Below, piece by piece: positions 47,287 to 61,452 of a stretch of DNA of 64,000 nt. The notes under the pieces are model-generated. The model saw only the letters and a program-made list of their open reading frames with translations. It was not told the DNA's origin and did no database searches. The translations under genes and the position numbers were made by a program. Numbering within the stretch: position 1 is the first letter of the stretch; every line of letters starts with the position of its first letter. The DNA is taken from contig OZ316898.1 of assembly GCA_973895155.1 (NCBI GenBank), forward strand, positions 11,594,001 to 11,658,000, written 5' to 3'. This DNA comes from Marsupella aquatica (taxonomy: Eukaryota > Marchantiophyta).

Positions 47287-48200
47287 CCCGGGAACCTCAA
47301 ATCCATGTGGTTGTTGCATATACAGCTCTTCGGTGATGGTGCCGTTGAGAAAGGCAGTGATCACGTCCATATGGTGTAGGTCCCAGCCGTTTGCCACAGC
47401 CAGAGCGATAACAGTCCGTAGGGTGGACCATTTTACAACGGGAGCAAAAGTCTCTAAATAATCAACACCATAACGTTGTTCGAGACCACGAGCAACAAGT
47501 CGTGCCTTTAGCCTGAAGTGAGTTGGATGCAGACATGGCTTGGAGCGAAGAACCCACTTAGCAGACAAAGCACGTTTACCTGGTGGAAGTGGAACCAGAT
47601 CCCATGTGCCCATCTTGATGAGCGCATCAAATTCCTCCTTCATAGCTGCTCACCATAGGGGATGGGCAAGAGCTTCGGTAACACTGATGTCGTCAGACTC
47701 AGGTTGAGAGGATTCCACAAGGAATGTGTCAAGCTGATCAGCCCGATTGGTCATGTCATAGTCGTTATGCCAAGATGGAGGGCGTCTGACACGGAGAGAA
47801 TGACGAGTGGCAGGAGCATGAGAGTCGGGGAGCTCGGTGTAGTCAGGAATCTCGATGTCAGCATCCGGAGGCACAGGCGGAACGAGCTCAACACCGTTAG
47901 GGGCAGCGACAGAGTTGTCATCAGTTGGGGCAGCAGCAGAGTTGTCGATGGTAGCTACCCCCTCTTGGTCAGGAGGACCAACAAAAGGTTCACCAAGCAA
48001 GTGTTGAAAGATCTTGGTGACAGCAGCATGATTAGAGGGGAAGTCCCCACGGATAGACTCATGAATGCTAACATTGGAGGCAATGATAATACGTCTTCGA
48101 GAGGGGTCATAGCAACGATATGCTTTAGATTGTTCATCGTATCCTAGCAGGACAGTCTGGAGGGTCTTGGCGCTGAGTTTAGTGCGTAAGTGAGGAGGAA
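47287..48200 (-). pseudogene. Inverted Copia pol segment: integrase end to reverse transcriptase start
   Basis: On the minus strand the frame reads PPHLRTKLSAKTLQTVLLGYDE, then SVTEALAHPLW, then the RT start (MKEEFDALIKMGTWDLVPLP, ARGLEQRYGVDYLETFAPVV, DVITAFLNG). It is exactly the part missing from the plus-strand frame: it continues the integrase that ends at 47286 and precedes LVCRLRRSLYGLKQSPRAWY starting at about 48210. The ends are 9-bp inverted repeats, ATGTTCTTG at 47278-47286 and CAAGAACAT at 48201-48209. A TGA lies in frame at 47650-47652. Inversion of 914 bases explains all of this. Confidence 0.93.
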
Positions 48201-49410
48201 CAAGAACATCTGGTCTGTCGTCTTCGCCGCTCCCTTTACGGCCTCAAGCAATCACCCCGTGCTTGGTACGAAGAAATAAATTCCTATCTGATTGCTTCCG
48301 GATGGACCAGGAGCATGGCTGACAACAACTTATACTTCCTTCGTGAAGGCTCATCTATTGTGATTCTCATGCTCTACGTGGACGACCTCCTAGTCACTGG
48401 TAGCGATTCGGAGAAAATTGCTGAGATCAAATCTCAACTCCACAATCGATACGACATGAAGGACCTTGGTCTTGTCCAAAAATATCTGGGCATTGAATTC
48501 CAACGTACGTCTGCTGGGCTATTTCTACACCAAACTTCCTACTGCCAACAACTTGTTGCTGAATACGGCATGACCGGGGGCACACCTGAATTTATTCCTC
48601 TTCCTGAAGGCCATGTTCTCACGTCAGACAAATACACCTCCTGTGGATGTCTCTGATTATTGTCATGCAGTTGGGAAACTTATATTTCTCACTCACACTC
48701 GTCCCGACATTGCCTATGCTGTCGGCATCGTTAGTCGCTACATGACTCGGCCTCAACAAAGTCACTGGGAATCTGTCAAACACATTCTTCGCTATCTTAG
48801 TCACACGACTGACTACGGTATTCATTATCAAAAATCTCCCTGCCCTCTTCTTACTGGCATTACCGATGCTGATTTCTTGGGCTGCCCTGAAACTCATCGT
48901 TCCATTGGCGCTTATCTCTTTCAACTCGCTTCGGGCCCAATTTCCTGGTCTAGCAAGCAACAACCTACTGTTTCAGACAGTACCACTGAAGCGGAGTACA
49001 AAGCGCTCTCTGAGGGAGCAAAGGAAGGAGTCTACATTTGTCGTCTACTCTCTGAGCTCAGCTCCGACTCCTCTCTCCAGGTTCCTCTTACCTTTTCCAA
49101 CCTGTCTATTCAGCAAGATCTTTCGCAAGCAGCTATTCCCTCTGCTCTTGACCTTCACCTACACTGTGATAATCAAGGCTCTATAAAACTCGCTCGCAAT
49201 CCAGTTTTTCACGCCAGGACCAAGCACATAGAGGGGAAACACCATTTCATTCGTGAACGTGTGCTTGAAAGGGAAATTTCACTTTCTTACATTAATTCTG
49301 TTGATAATCCTGCTGACTTGCTCACCAAGCCACTAAGTCGCCTCAAATTTGAGAAACACAGAACCTTTACTGGAGTCAAATCAATTAAAGCCGCTCTCAC
49401 TGCCAACTAG
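48201..49410 (+). pseudogene. Copia reverse transcriptase C-terminal half and RNase H
   Basis: The frame resumes with RRSLYGLKQSPRAWY, then the catalytic ILMLYVDDLLVTG (about 48370) and NRYDMKDLG. A single-base frameshift occurs near 48630-48640, after which VGKLIFLTHTRPDIAYAVG, the RNase H motifs (SWSSKQQPTVSDSTTEAEY, HLHCDNQGSIKLARNP, RTKHIEGKHHFIRE) and PADLLTKPL lead to the stop at 49410. Confidence 0.93.
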
Positions 49411-49495
49411 CCTACTGTATGCAAGAAGGGTGTCCAACACTATCTCTGGGGGTGTGCGTCGGAGTGAAAGGTTGAGCAAGAAGGTGGTACCTACA

Positions 49496-52400
49496 ATGGC
49501 AGAATGTGGAGATGACATGGATGCTGCACAGGTGGGTGCAAACACTAGACAAGAAGATGCAGATGATGAATATTTTCCAGAGGAAATGGATGAGGATGGG
49601 GGTTATGAAGATGAATACATTGCAGAGCAGCCCCAAAAGAAACAGGTAAGTAGTTTTCCCAACAAGGTTTTGAGTTAAAAACTCTTATTTGGAGGTTTCA
49701 TATGTTCAGTACTACACATATGTACCTTGCTTAGTTCCTGACATTGTAGTTGGTGATGTGATGCAGCGTCCTGCCAGTTCTGTTTTGCCTTCAAAACCTG
49801 TGCATGCACCATACCAGCAGGGGGGGCTGACCTTTGATCAAGGTTGGCAAGGTGGTAGTAGTGGTAGATCCCAGGCTGGTGCCCAATACTATGGCAGGGG
49901 GCAAGCTCTAGGTTATGCCTATGGTAGAGGCAGAGCAGGTCCAAACCCACAGTCTCGTGGGTTTGGACGTCCACCTCAACCATGGGGATGTGAGTATATA
50001 TCTATATGCCAGTTCTTTGTGAAGGCATGACACTCCTGAATTTCAGACTGCATATCAATTTTTGACATTGTTTGGGATGTATTGGATTCAGACAACATGA
50101 AATTCTGTCCACCTACCATTGCATGCAGATTCTGCCCAACCTGATTGGGCAAATGCTAGTAATGATCAGTTCCAATGTCCACAAGGACAAACATGGGTTG
50201 AACCAGGTTGGGAGGATGCTGGTGGGTCGTGGAATGAACAAGGTTGGGAAGGTGGTGAAGGTAATTGGCAAGGATATCAAAATACAGTACCTACAAACGC
50301 TGGAAGAGGGGCAGGTAATGTCTGATCTTGTCAGCAATGGAAGAACCCATTATATCTGGAGTCCATTCACGTGGGGGGGGGGGATTCTGCACATGTATAA
50401 TGATAGAAAATGTATGTGTGCAGGTTGGACAGTCGAACCATCGACTCAAGTATTCACTAATGCCCCTATGCAGATGCAGCACGGAAGGGGGACAGGTATG
50501 TCGGTGAATGTTCAGTTGTTTTCCTACAATTTGTACTTAGTTTTCAGTACATATGTTTGCACACACATACCTAGAAAGTGACATCATTCGGCCCCTGTAC
50601 TAGGCTGGACAGGTGGTCCAGGGTCGCAACAATTTCAGAGTGCAGTCCCTGCACAGGCATCTACAGGCAGAGCTACAGGTATGTATGTTTGAAGAATTTT
50701 TCTTGAAGTGAAGCATTGAATGTTGCCGTCATCCATTCTGCTGTATGTAGTTCTCAAGCATGAATGGCATTGTATTTTCCCAGGTGGCTTCAGAACCCCA
50801 GGTAGGGTGAATGAAGGGGTGGCCAATACAACGCCCAGTACTACCGAGAGCAGTGCACGAGGGGAGGTGACAAAGAAAGGGAACGTAAAGTTGAATGAGA
50901 GACAATGGGTGGATGCTGAGTGTCCTCGCAAGAACCGATGGCATGCTAATTTGAAAGCTGAAGTATTGCGTTGGTTAGATGTGAGTGTTATTAATTTTAA
51001 AAAACAGCATCCAAAAGATTGGAAGACTGTATGTGAAAATGTTGCTGGCAAATGGAATTATGTGGGCAGTGATGATGGCGTGGACATAGGTTGCCTAGAG
51101 AGTACAACAGGGAAAATCATCAAGCAAGAGAGGTGGAGAATGCATAAGGCTTGGAAGGAAGGTGGGGAGAAGCCAGATATGCCTCCACCAGCCAGTTGTG
51201 ATGATAAAGTGTGGGCAAGGTTAGTAGCTTATTTTGTAACAGATGCTTCAAAAAAGAAGAGTTCACAGATGACCGAGGCCAGGTTGAGTGTTCAGAACCC
51301 TAATCTGACAGGAAGGACCGGCACTGCACCGACAGCTAAACGTTTGGTAAGAATGAATGGCCTAGCTATGTAATTTATGCTACACTATGTACCGTTTTTT
51401 AGTGTAAACCCATACATGTAAACTTTGTTTTTTAGTGTACGTTCCCTGAATATTGATCGATAACTTGTGTTTGCCATGCATGTGCAGAAAGCCCAATTGG
51501 GGCAAAGCCTTTCAAAAGAAGAGTTGAGGGCTGAAATTGTGAACACCCGGGCTCAAGAGGGTGCATCTGAATCCTCCAAGCATGTAAGTTATATGAGTTA
51601 TGATTGGTAATTGAATGACCTGCGTTGAATTTCAGGTGTACACTATATATAACATTGATTGTGCATATATTGCCCAACATTTCATATGGAGTGATTGAAC
51701 CTATACCCCTGTGTCATGTAGGGAGGTGGATCTTCACTTACAGAGATAAGTGGTCGTTTGAAGGCTGTCGAAACATGTCTTCCAGAGATCAATGAACGTT
51801 TGAATTCATTGACTGACTTGTTCCATGTGAACTTCAAGACATTAATGGAAGTTGTTGTGTCGGTGAGAGATAAAATTGATTCCAATTCTGCAGGAGTTCC
51901 ACCATCACCACTTGAGGTGGCAAAGTCGATGCACTCTTCTGGCATGCCAACGACATGTAGGCTTGAAGGTAAGGCCTTTACAACTGTGTGGGATATGATT
52001 ATTAAATGTATAGTTTGAATTGACATTGTTTGTTGAATGTGTTATTTTCAGTAACATATATTGTGGTTGTTGTGTCCATAGAGAATAAGACAGGTGCTAC
52101 AGAGAAGAAATATGAGAACCTGGCAAATACTCGTTGTAATTTAGAGGCAACAAAGTTGCAGTCTGTACAAGCAACTTGTTTGACAGAGGGCAGTCAACCA
52201 TGTTTGGATAAGGATGACATTGGCAAGGGAGTGGATGATATCAATGTTGGGGCAAATGAGGATATAAGCAAGCATGACAATGATACCATTGAGCCAGATT
52301 CATGCTATGTAGATCTTGACTCCATTGCAGAGATAAATGATTTGCAGAATGTATCATTCTCAATGATAGGTGTGCCTCTTGTTGAGATAAATCCAACCAA

Positions 52401-52878
52401 AGAGTTAGTTGGTATGACACTCCCAGGTGATGAACCTGCTACTGTGACAGTCCTAATAGAGGAACCTACTGAGCCTAGCTTCACTACTGTGAAGAGAGGA
52501 AGCATGCGCACACGAAGCAAGTCTGCTGGTGGGAGCAAAGCCACGTCAAAGGTTTCATACAAACCTCCAAGAACGGTGCTGGCAGAAAGATCTAAAGTGG
52601 AAGTGGGGAAAGCACCTAATGCTGAGGGACAAAGTGGCTTGTTAGCTGTTGATGAGAGTGGAACACGAGTAGGATTTGGCAGAGTGCAGGTTGGTTCCAC
52701 AACGTTCCATGGCAAGAGGATTCCCCCAAGTTATTCAGTAGTGTTAGTCACATTACTAGTGAAACCTAAAGTTGTCCTTCCCATTCCAAACACAAATGAT
52801 GATCCTCCTCAAAAGACACTTGGAGATGCTGCAGGTTCTTTGGTATTATGGCCAAGCAAGTTCATAGAGGATCCATAA
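49496..52878 (+). CDS. Nine-exon gene: WG/GW-repeat region fused to a transposase-24-like domain
   Basis: Exons 49496-49645, 49767-49989, 50129-50314, 50424-50495, 50604-50678, 50784-51346, 51488-51583, 51722-51968 and 52082-52878 join at GT-AG sites with all phases agreeing, giving 802 aa. Residues 1-50 are acidic. Residues about 65-240 are Gly/Gln-rich with Trp next to Gly (DQGWQGG, PQPWG, EPGWED, EQGWEGG, GNWQG, GWTVEP, GWTGGP); exons 4 and 5 are short, phase 1-1 and similar, so they look duplicated. Residues about 265-420 (RKNRWHANLKAEVLRWLD, KVWARLVAYF, ARLSVQNPNLTGRTG) resemble the plant Ptta/En/Spm transposase-24 family. A helical region (456-537) and a Ser/Thr/Val-rich tail follow. 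An upstream reading (GGVRRSERLSKK) suggests earlier exons may be lost. It may be a TNPA-like DNA-binding protein; AGO binding by the WG motifs is conjecture. Confidence 0.65.
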
Positions 52879-53389
52879 CAATGTCATGCCATTATTTGTT
52901 TGTAGTGTGAGTCATGTCATGTAGATTTTAGATGTCAAGAAGCAGTACAAGAATCATGTCCTCTTGGAGATTCATAGTATCATGCATGTGCTTTCAGTTA
53001 TCTCATCCTGCAGTCATCAATTATGAGTTCCTGTTTTGTCTGAATTACATTGATCACATTGTAAACTATTCCATTGGAATTTAAATGATCTTCATTTTTT
53101 AGCAAGATTGTGATTGTGTTTAATTCTTATGAATGTTTTATGTAGGATCTGCTTATATGATGCTTTGTTTCATGTGGATGTCATTCATGCTATGTTCATT
53201 TCTTGTATTCAATGTGTTATATTTCTAAAGTTAGAACATCAGTTTCTATGTATTGTAATGTGGAGTGCTCTCTCTCCTTATGAACTGTCCCTCTGTGTTC
53301 ATTAGTCATGGTTATAACTTGCATGGTGAACCTTATTAGTTATAAACATGAGTATATAGAGTCCCAAATGGTTTTGTTGTGTGACGCGG

Positions 53390-53733
53390 GCCAGGGTCTC
53401 CATTGGTCTCTCCTATGACACTAAATGGTCACACGCTAGTCGTTGTTGAATGCGGGTAAGTCATGTATGTGACTTACTATGTGACTCGCTGAAGTCATAT
53501 TGCAGTCACGTAGAAACAAGGCTAGACTCCACAATAAAGTCACAGATCAGTCACAAATGGGTATCAAGCAAGTTGCAAAGCCCAGTATCAATAGTGACTT
53601 CCATTTTTTGGTCTCAACTTTTGCAACTCCAAGGGTCACAGCGTGGGTCAAGTCACGTTGAGTCACAATGAAGTCACATGAGCCAAAATGAGTCACATAT
53701 TGCGGTCTCAGTTCACCTCGGATTCTTCTAGTG
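53390..53733 (+). repeat. Subterminal GTCAC/GTGAC motif array with TAGTG end
   Basis: At least twelve copies of AGTCAC, GGTCAC or GTGACT lie within about 340 bases in both orientations, ending CTAGTG. Clustered short motifs next to a CACTA terminus are the usual binding sites for TNPA-type proteins. Confidence 0.6.
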
Positions 53734-54450
53734 TTAACTATCTATCACTTTCTTATCCCTTCTGCTAATGCTCATCTATCTCATACTCTACTGCTCTACG
53801 ATGATACCTCATAAACTGCTCCGCCTCTACCAATGTTCTAAATGCCTCGTGACAATTCCCTGAATAACCCGTCACCTGCATGCTTGCATCTGCCCACGAT
53901 CCATATATTCCAGGTACTCGACCCACTGCTACTGCATAGTACTACTTCGGCGCTACTCCTCCAGCAACCCGGCTCCCCTCTCGCTCCTCCGCCCTCTGCT
54001 GAACCCTCATCTTACTTGGCCATCTCCTCAGAATCGACGCTGCCGCATACTGTTGCTCCTTACTACATGGTTTCCATTGCTAGTCGACTTTCATCTCCTC
54101 CTGTGTGTGCTTCTTCCTTGGTGTCTGCTCGGACTCAGAGGGGGCTACCAGCACACTCTTCGGCACTTTCGGTGGAGAAATCCATGCATCAGAGGGGGCT
54201 TCATCTCCTGCTTCGCTCTTGCCACCTGCCACTTTTTCGATCTCTTCATGACCACAATCGTCTTTCGGCTCCAGTTCTCTCACCAAGCGCGCCAACAGCT
54301 TCACTGTCTTGTGGGCAATTTGGAGCAGCAACCCCACTGCCTCTAACACTGTCCATAACGTTCTTAACACTGCACGACACATTGCCCGTCCTGTCTCGGT
54401 CTTCATTTCTCCTGTTTGGATCGACATCCCTCTCAGACTAAATCTTCCTC
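53734..54450 (+). other. Copia 3' untranslated region
   Basis: A pyrimidine-rich plus strand with a 199-codon ORF (53842-54441) rich in Ser, Leu and Pro. No domain is visible and there is no envelope-like membrane pattern, so I treat it as non-coding Copia sequence. Confidence 0.5.
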
Positions 54451-54459
54451 GAGAGGGGG
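54451..54459 (+). other. Polypurine tract
   Basis: GAGAGGGGG lies directly before the 3' LTR and would prime plus-strand synthesis. Confidence 0.9.
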
Positions 54460-54670
54460 TGTTGGAACTTTGTAGAAAGTTCCTGCCGTTACGAGGAAGA
54501 TCTGATCTTGTCGTGTAGCGCGTATTTATCGGGCTCTCTCTCTGCTGTCGGATTTAGGGTCTCTCTCCTGGACGTTGATTCCCTTCCTTCCCGGCTGCAG
54601 CTGCCGCTACTTATTGGTTCATCGTCTCTGCACCTTTAGTTCATATTATGGTATGTTCACGTTTTCAACA
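54460..54670 (+). repeat. Copia 3' LTR
   Basis: 211 bp, identical to the 5' LTR except for two transitions, followed by the CAAAT target repeat. Confidence 0.96.
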
Positions 54671-54675
54671 CAAAT

Positions 54676-55773
54676 TTCTAATCAGGAGAGGATGCATTTG
54701 TCCACTCAGTCTGACCATCGCTGCTGGTTGCTTTGCATGCCAAATCCTGATCCAACAAGGTGAGCGCACCAAGAGAGACCTGACTCAGACTAACGAATGA
54801 GTCCCATAGTTGCAAACCCACACTATGCTCAATTCACTTGGACAATTTATCAAATATCTGTCCTCTCACAACAGGCCAAGCTCGCTTCCCACATGATTTC
54901 TGTCCGCACATGATTTCGTTTCCGCTGCCCCTTCTTCAGCTCCAATGCTCAGACTACAATCGCAGCCAATTGCAGGTGTGTTATAATCATGGACATTGGG
55001 AGTGAAGAGAATCATTGAAATTTCATTGCAGAATTTTTCTCCAGTTGACAACGAATGCTCATCCATTCGAGAGATTTCGAAACAATAAATCTAGTATTGA
55101 AACCTGGAGGTATTTATCTAGACATCAACTTCAGGAACTGGTCGACGTGCAGGTCGTAAAGCGATCACTCCATCAAGATCTCCACTGGATGCTCGGATTG
55201 TAATCATAATGCACTGTGGACGAAGCTTAGAGGTCATTGCATGCAAGTTTACAATTATACAGTGCTGATTACAGATTTCCAATAATTTTCGTAAACAGTG
55301 TATGGGTCATTCTAGTGACAGGATAGTCTTTTAGTTCAGAATATATGTCAAAGTGAAGCTCTGTGCACCAAGCTTGGAGGCCATGCAAGTTTACAGTTAC
55401 ATTGTTGATTATAGATTTCCAATGAGTTTTCGTAAATAATGTATAGTTCATTCTTATGACAGGATGATCTTTAGCTCAGAATTGATATCAAAGAGAAAAG
55501 GTTAAGCCCAACGGCTACTATCTACTGGGTTAGATCGACATACATCCATCTCGTCTTCATTTAATAAGATATGATTTCTCCTTGGCTCTTTCATCCTTCG
55601 TAGATTGTCTTTACAACAGTTCAGTGATCTACACAAACTGTGCTTCGAAGTGATACCTAGACAAACTGTTCTTCTTTGGGTTTCGAAGAACTGCATTCAC
55701 GAAAACGCAAAATGAATCTAATTTTAATTGCATCGGGTAATGATTTTTCGGAAAGTGTAAATTTGGATTCTAA
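54676..55773. other. Spacer with a diverged tandem duplication of about 150 bp
   Basis: The block CAAGTTTACA.TTA...GATTTCCAAT..TTTTCGTAAA...ATGACAGGAT occurs at about 55219-55366 and 55367-55497. No gene was recognised. Confidence 0.55.
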
Positions 55774-56004
55774 TCAAAACCATTCCGAAACTTCTGTACT
55801 GATCTTTGAGCCGGGAATACGGCCTCCAGAACTACAAGTTGCTGCAGTTTCAGGCTCCCAGGAAACGCTCTCATGGGTTCCATAGAGGCCCGAATTGCGG
55901 TTGACAAGTGGGTCGGGATCCACTGCCGTTACGGTGATACGGGCGCGGCGAACTTCCGTGGACAGACAGACAACGGCGCTAACCAAAATAAGGGAACGCC
56001 GCAT
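55774..56004 (-). CDS. Possible small secreted protein (76 codons)
   Basis: The minus-strand ORF starts MRRSLILVSAVVCLSTEVRRA, with the positive, hydrophobic and small-residue pattern of a signal peptide. It then runs 55 polar residues with one Cys and ends SKISTEVSEWF before a stop. Base composition is more GC-rich than its surroundings. I do not recognise a family. It could also be a first exon or a chance ORF; the single Cys argues against a cysteine-rich peptide. Confidence 0.25.
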   Translation of the reverse strand: MRRSLILVSAVVCLSTEVRRARITVTAVDPDPLVNRNSGLYGTHESVSWEPETAATCSSGGRIPGSKISTEVSEWF

Positions 56005-56301
56005 TGTTACATGGACAGTAACGCAAGATCTCGAGGACAGAGAAAACTACATTGTGGACAAATCCTGTAGTTACAAAAATGCTCGTCAACTGGACATAAG
56101 AGCTGTCGATCATGTTCTCTGATGACAAATTTCCAATGCAGATAGAATTTCTCAAAATTTAAATTAGCACTCGAACTAACAGGCCATCGCCTGTCTTCCC
56201 CACTACTCCTCTCCTGCCAAGAAAGGCATAGCAAACCTCAAATGTTTCAGCAAATTACATGTTAGGAGGAAATTACATGTTAGGAGCTCCTCTACGCGCG
56301 A

Positions 56302-59376
<3,075 letters not shown>

Positions 59377-59638
59377 CATAATTGGATTGGGAAATTCCCA
59401 AACCCCATCTCTTCTTTAAACAAAAATAGTAAAAATTAAAGTCTCTCAAGCCTCTAAGTGCCTTAATGCCTGTTATCAGGGCATCATGCATGGGCACCAA
59501 CAGCCCCATAATTGGATTGTGAAATTCCTAAACCCCATTTCTTCTTTAAACAAAAATAGTAAAAATTATAATCTCTCAACCCTCTAAGTGTCTTAATGCC
59601 CCCGTTGTCAGGGCATCATGCATGGGCACCAACAGCCC
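59377..59638 (+). repeat. About 130-bp tandem duplication
   Basis: CATAATTGGATTG.GAAATTCC through GCATGGGCACCAACAGCCC is present twice (59377-59506, 59507-59638) with several differences and a short indel. Confidence 0.92.
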
Positions 59639-61365
59639 CTCAAAACTTGAGCAAGAAGCTCTATTTTTTTAATGCATTACCGCCCACAATGTCCTGATAC
59701 CGGGGCATTACTATATACATAAGGTCCACTTTACTACACTCTTTTTGTAAACTAAAAACTAATATATGCCAAAATATATATTTACCCCTTAACTAGTTTC
59801 TTTTCTGGCTGGAGGTCACCTTCTCTCTGTGGCTAGGTGAAAAGAATAATATGAAAGTTATTTCATTTGCTCATATGGTTTTGCTCGGCTAGGTGCAAAG
59901 AATGTAATAGAATTTATCATGTGCTGACATGGCTTTAATCTTGCCGTGTTTCAATCTTAAATTGTGAGGCCTCTTTTCCATGCTGGGAAAACAGACTCAA
60001 CTTAATTTCTTCTTTTTGGAGTTCACGGTTGTACAGGGTTAGAACACATAGAGCAGGGCCCTTAGCTCCATTTTCTTCTTGATATTAATATCAAACAAGT
60101 ACTATTGTCCACCCTTTATTGGGTGGTGTGTTCCCATCAATTTCATCCCTCCCCTAGTCCAACAGAGTTGTAAAATCTGCCAAGAAGTTGTTTAACCCCA
60201 AAATATCAGGTGAGTTTTTTCTTCCTCTCCTGCTAGACCAAGCTGGTCTCTACTCCTCCAGAGCTAAGTTTGTCTTGTTCTGAACTTTGGGTTACTTAGA
60301 GAACACCCACAGGTCTGGTGGTCGGGTCCAGCCAGGAGCATAGTGGGACCAGCCAGCCCGGTTCTTGAAGCCCCATGGACTGTGCCCAGTCTATGCTGCC
60401 CAGTGTGGCCCGAGCTTGACAGTCAGGGGCTCCACAAGCTTGCAGGGCACAGCCCCACCAAGATCAATCATAGTGCAATTTGCCTCTCAATTTCAATCAA
60501 ACCACTTTGCAGCTGCTTGGGCACTCAACGTTCAAACCACAGTTGGGAAGAGTACAGAGTGGAGGCCTTATTCCCCAATCAATGTCCTCACTACCTTCTT
60601 TAGACAATAGGTGTCTGTTGCACTGGATGAGGCTCATGCATACACTAATCTTAATTTTTTGGGCCAAGACTGTCAATTTCAGTGACTAGACATATCCCCG
60701 TCTTTGTGACCTTCCTATGCAGTTTACTCTGGAGCTTTTATCAGTTTAGTTTGCTGCTTAGTCAAGCTTTGGATTTTGGAGATTGTTGAGCTTTTGCCTT
60801 GTTGGTCTTCCTTTGAGGCTTTTCACTTGTTGTTCCTCCTTTATTGGATCTTCTTCCTTAATTTTGGGATCCTTTGCCCCGGTTTGGTGCCTTTTGTTCG
60901 TTTGCAGTGTGATATATATACATGAGACTCATGTGAACTTGAATTGAAATTGATAACCATGAGCTTGTTGACTCATATGGTCTTAGCCACTTTACCTACA
61001 CAGTCAACCGCGGATAAGTGCAGGCTTCTGGGAAGATACAAACAACCAGCACTTATCCATGGAGTGCACTATGTTATAAGTGCACCCAATATCAATTATG
61101 CACTTCTCCATATGTGCACCCTCTGCAGACCAAGTAAGTGCTTTTAAAGAATAGGTTATATGCACTTCCCCATATATATGGTGTCAGGTCACACACATTT
61201 GACTCCTCATACCCTTGTAGTGCATGATAATAAGTGTATGAACCACTTTATGTTGTCACTTATGCACTCATCACTAAATGTTTCTTAGTGTATGCATTGA
61301 AGTTACAACTAACAAATGCATGTGTACACTTGTCAACAGTAATGCACTTATATCGTTGTCATTAC
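59639..61365. other. Spacer without a recognised gene
   Basis: AT-rich with a pyrimidine-rich LINE-tail-like block at about 60700-60915. The word TGCACTTAT recurs several times at 61000-61350. ORFs of 60-86 codons show no family features. Confidence 0.35.
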
Positions 61366-61445
61366 CAGTATTTTGTTATTTTAGTGTGAGCACTTATGCA
61401 AACAACAATTTTCTGTGCATTTACAAAAGAAATTGCTCTAATGTT
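61366..61445 (+). repeat. About 80-bp direct repeat, left copy
   Basis: CAGTATTTTGTTATTTTAGT through GCATTTACAAAAGAAATTGC and TCTAATG matches 62527-62607 with about ten differences. Confidence 0.8.
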
Positions 61446-61452
61446 AAAGAAC

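Larger units (their letters stand above)
49411..53733 (+). mobile_element. CACTA-like (En/Spm) segment nested in the Copia element
   Basis: The segment lies between Copia RNase H and the Copia 3' region. It holds a multi-exon gene with a plant transposase-24-like domain. The right side has an array of short GTCAC/GTGAC motifs in both orientations, then ends CTAGTG at 53728-53733, the expected complement of a CACTA terminus. No matching CACTAG start with a 3-bp TSD was found: a CACTA at 49438 has the wrong flank and no further match. The left subterminal array is also absent, so I infer a 5'-truncated insert or a captured segment. Confidence 0.55.
44677..54675 (+). mobile_element. Ty1/Copia LTR retrotransposon with nested CACTA-like segment and TSD
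   Basis: The element runs from 44682 to 54670 between direct repeats CAAAT (44677-44681 and 54671-54675). It has 211-bp LTRs starting TG and ending CA, a primer-binding site, a gag-PR-IN-RT-RNase H order and a polypurine tract. The LTRs differ at two positions, so it inserted recently or was recently copied. It is not autonomous: pol carries an inversion, stops and frameshifts. About 4.3 kb between RNase H and the 3' LTR is foreign, CACTA-like sequence. Confidence 0.95.

Noticed and set aside
47260-48137. Separate minus-strand Copia element
   Set aside because: The segment continues the plus-strand frame precisely at both junctions and has no LTRs of its own, so it is an inversion of the same element.
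49438-49442. CACTA as the left end of the nested element
   Set aside because: The flanking triplet (CAA) does not match TTA on the right, and the sequence after CACTA does not pair with the right end.
53842-54441. 199-codon ORF between the CACTA-like segment and the Copia 3' LTR as a possible envelope-like gene
   Set aside because: No signal peptide, membrane anchor or domain; composition follows the pyrimidine bias of the strand.
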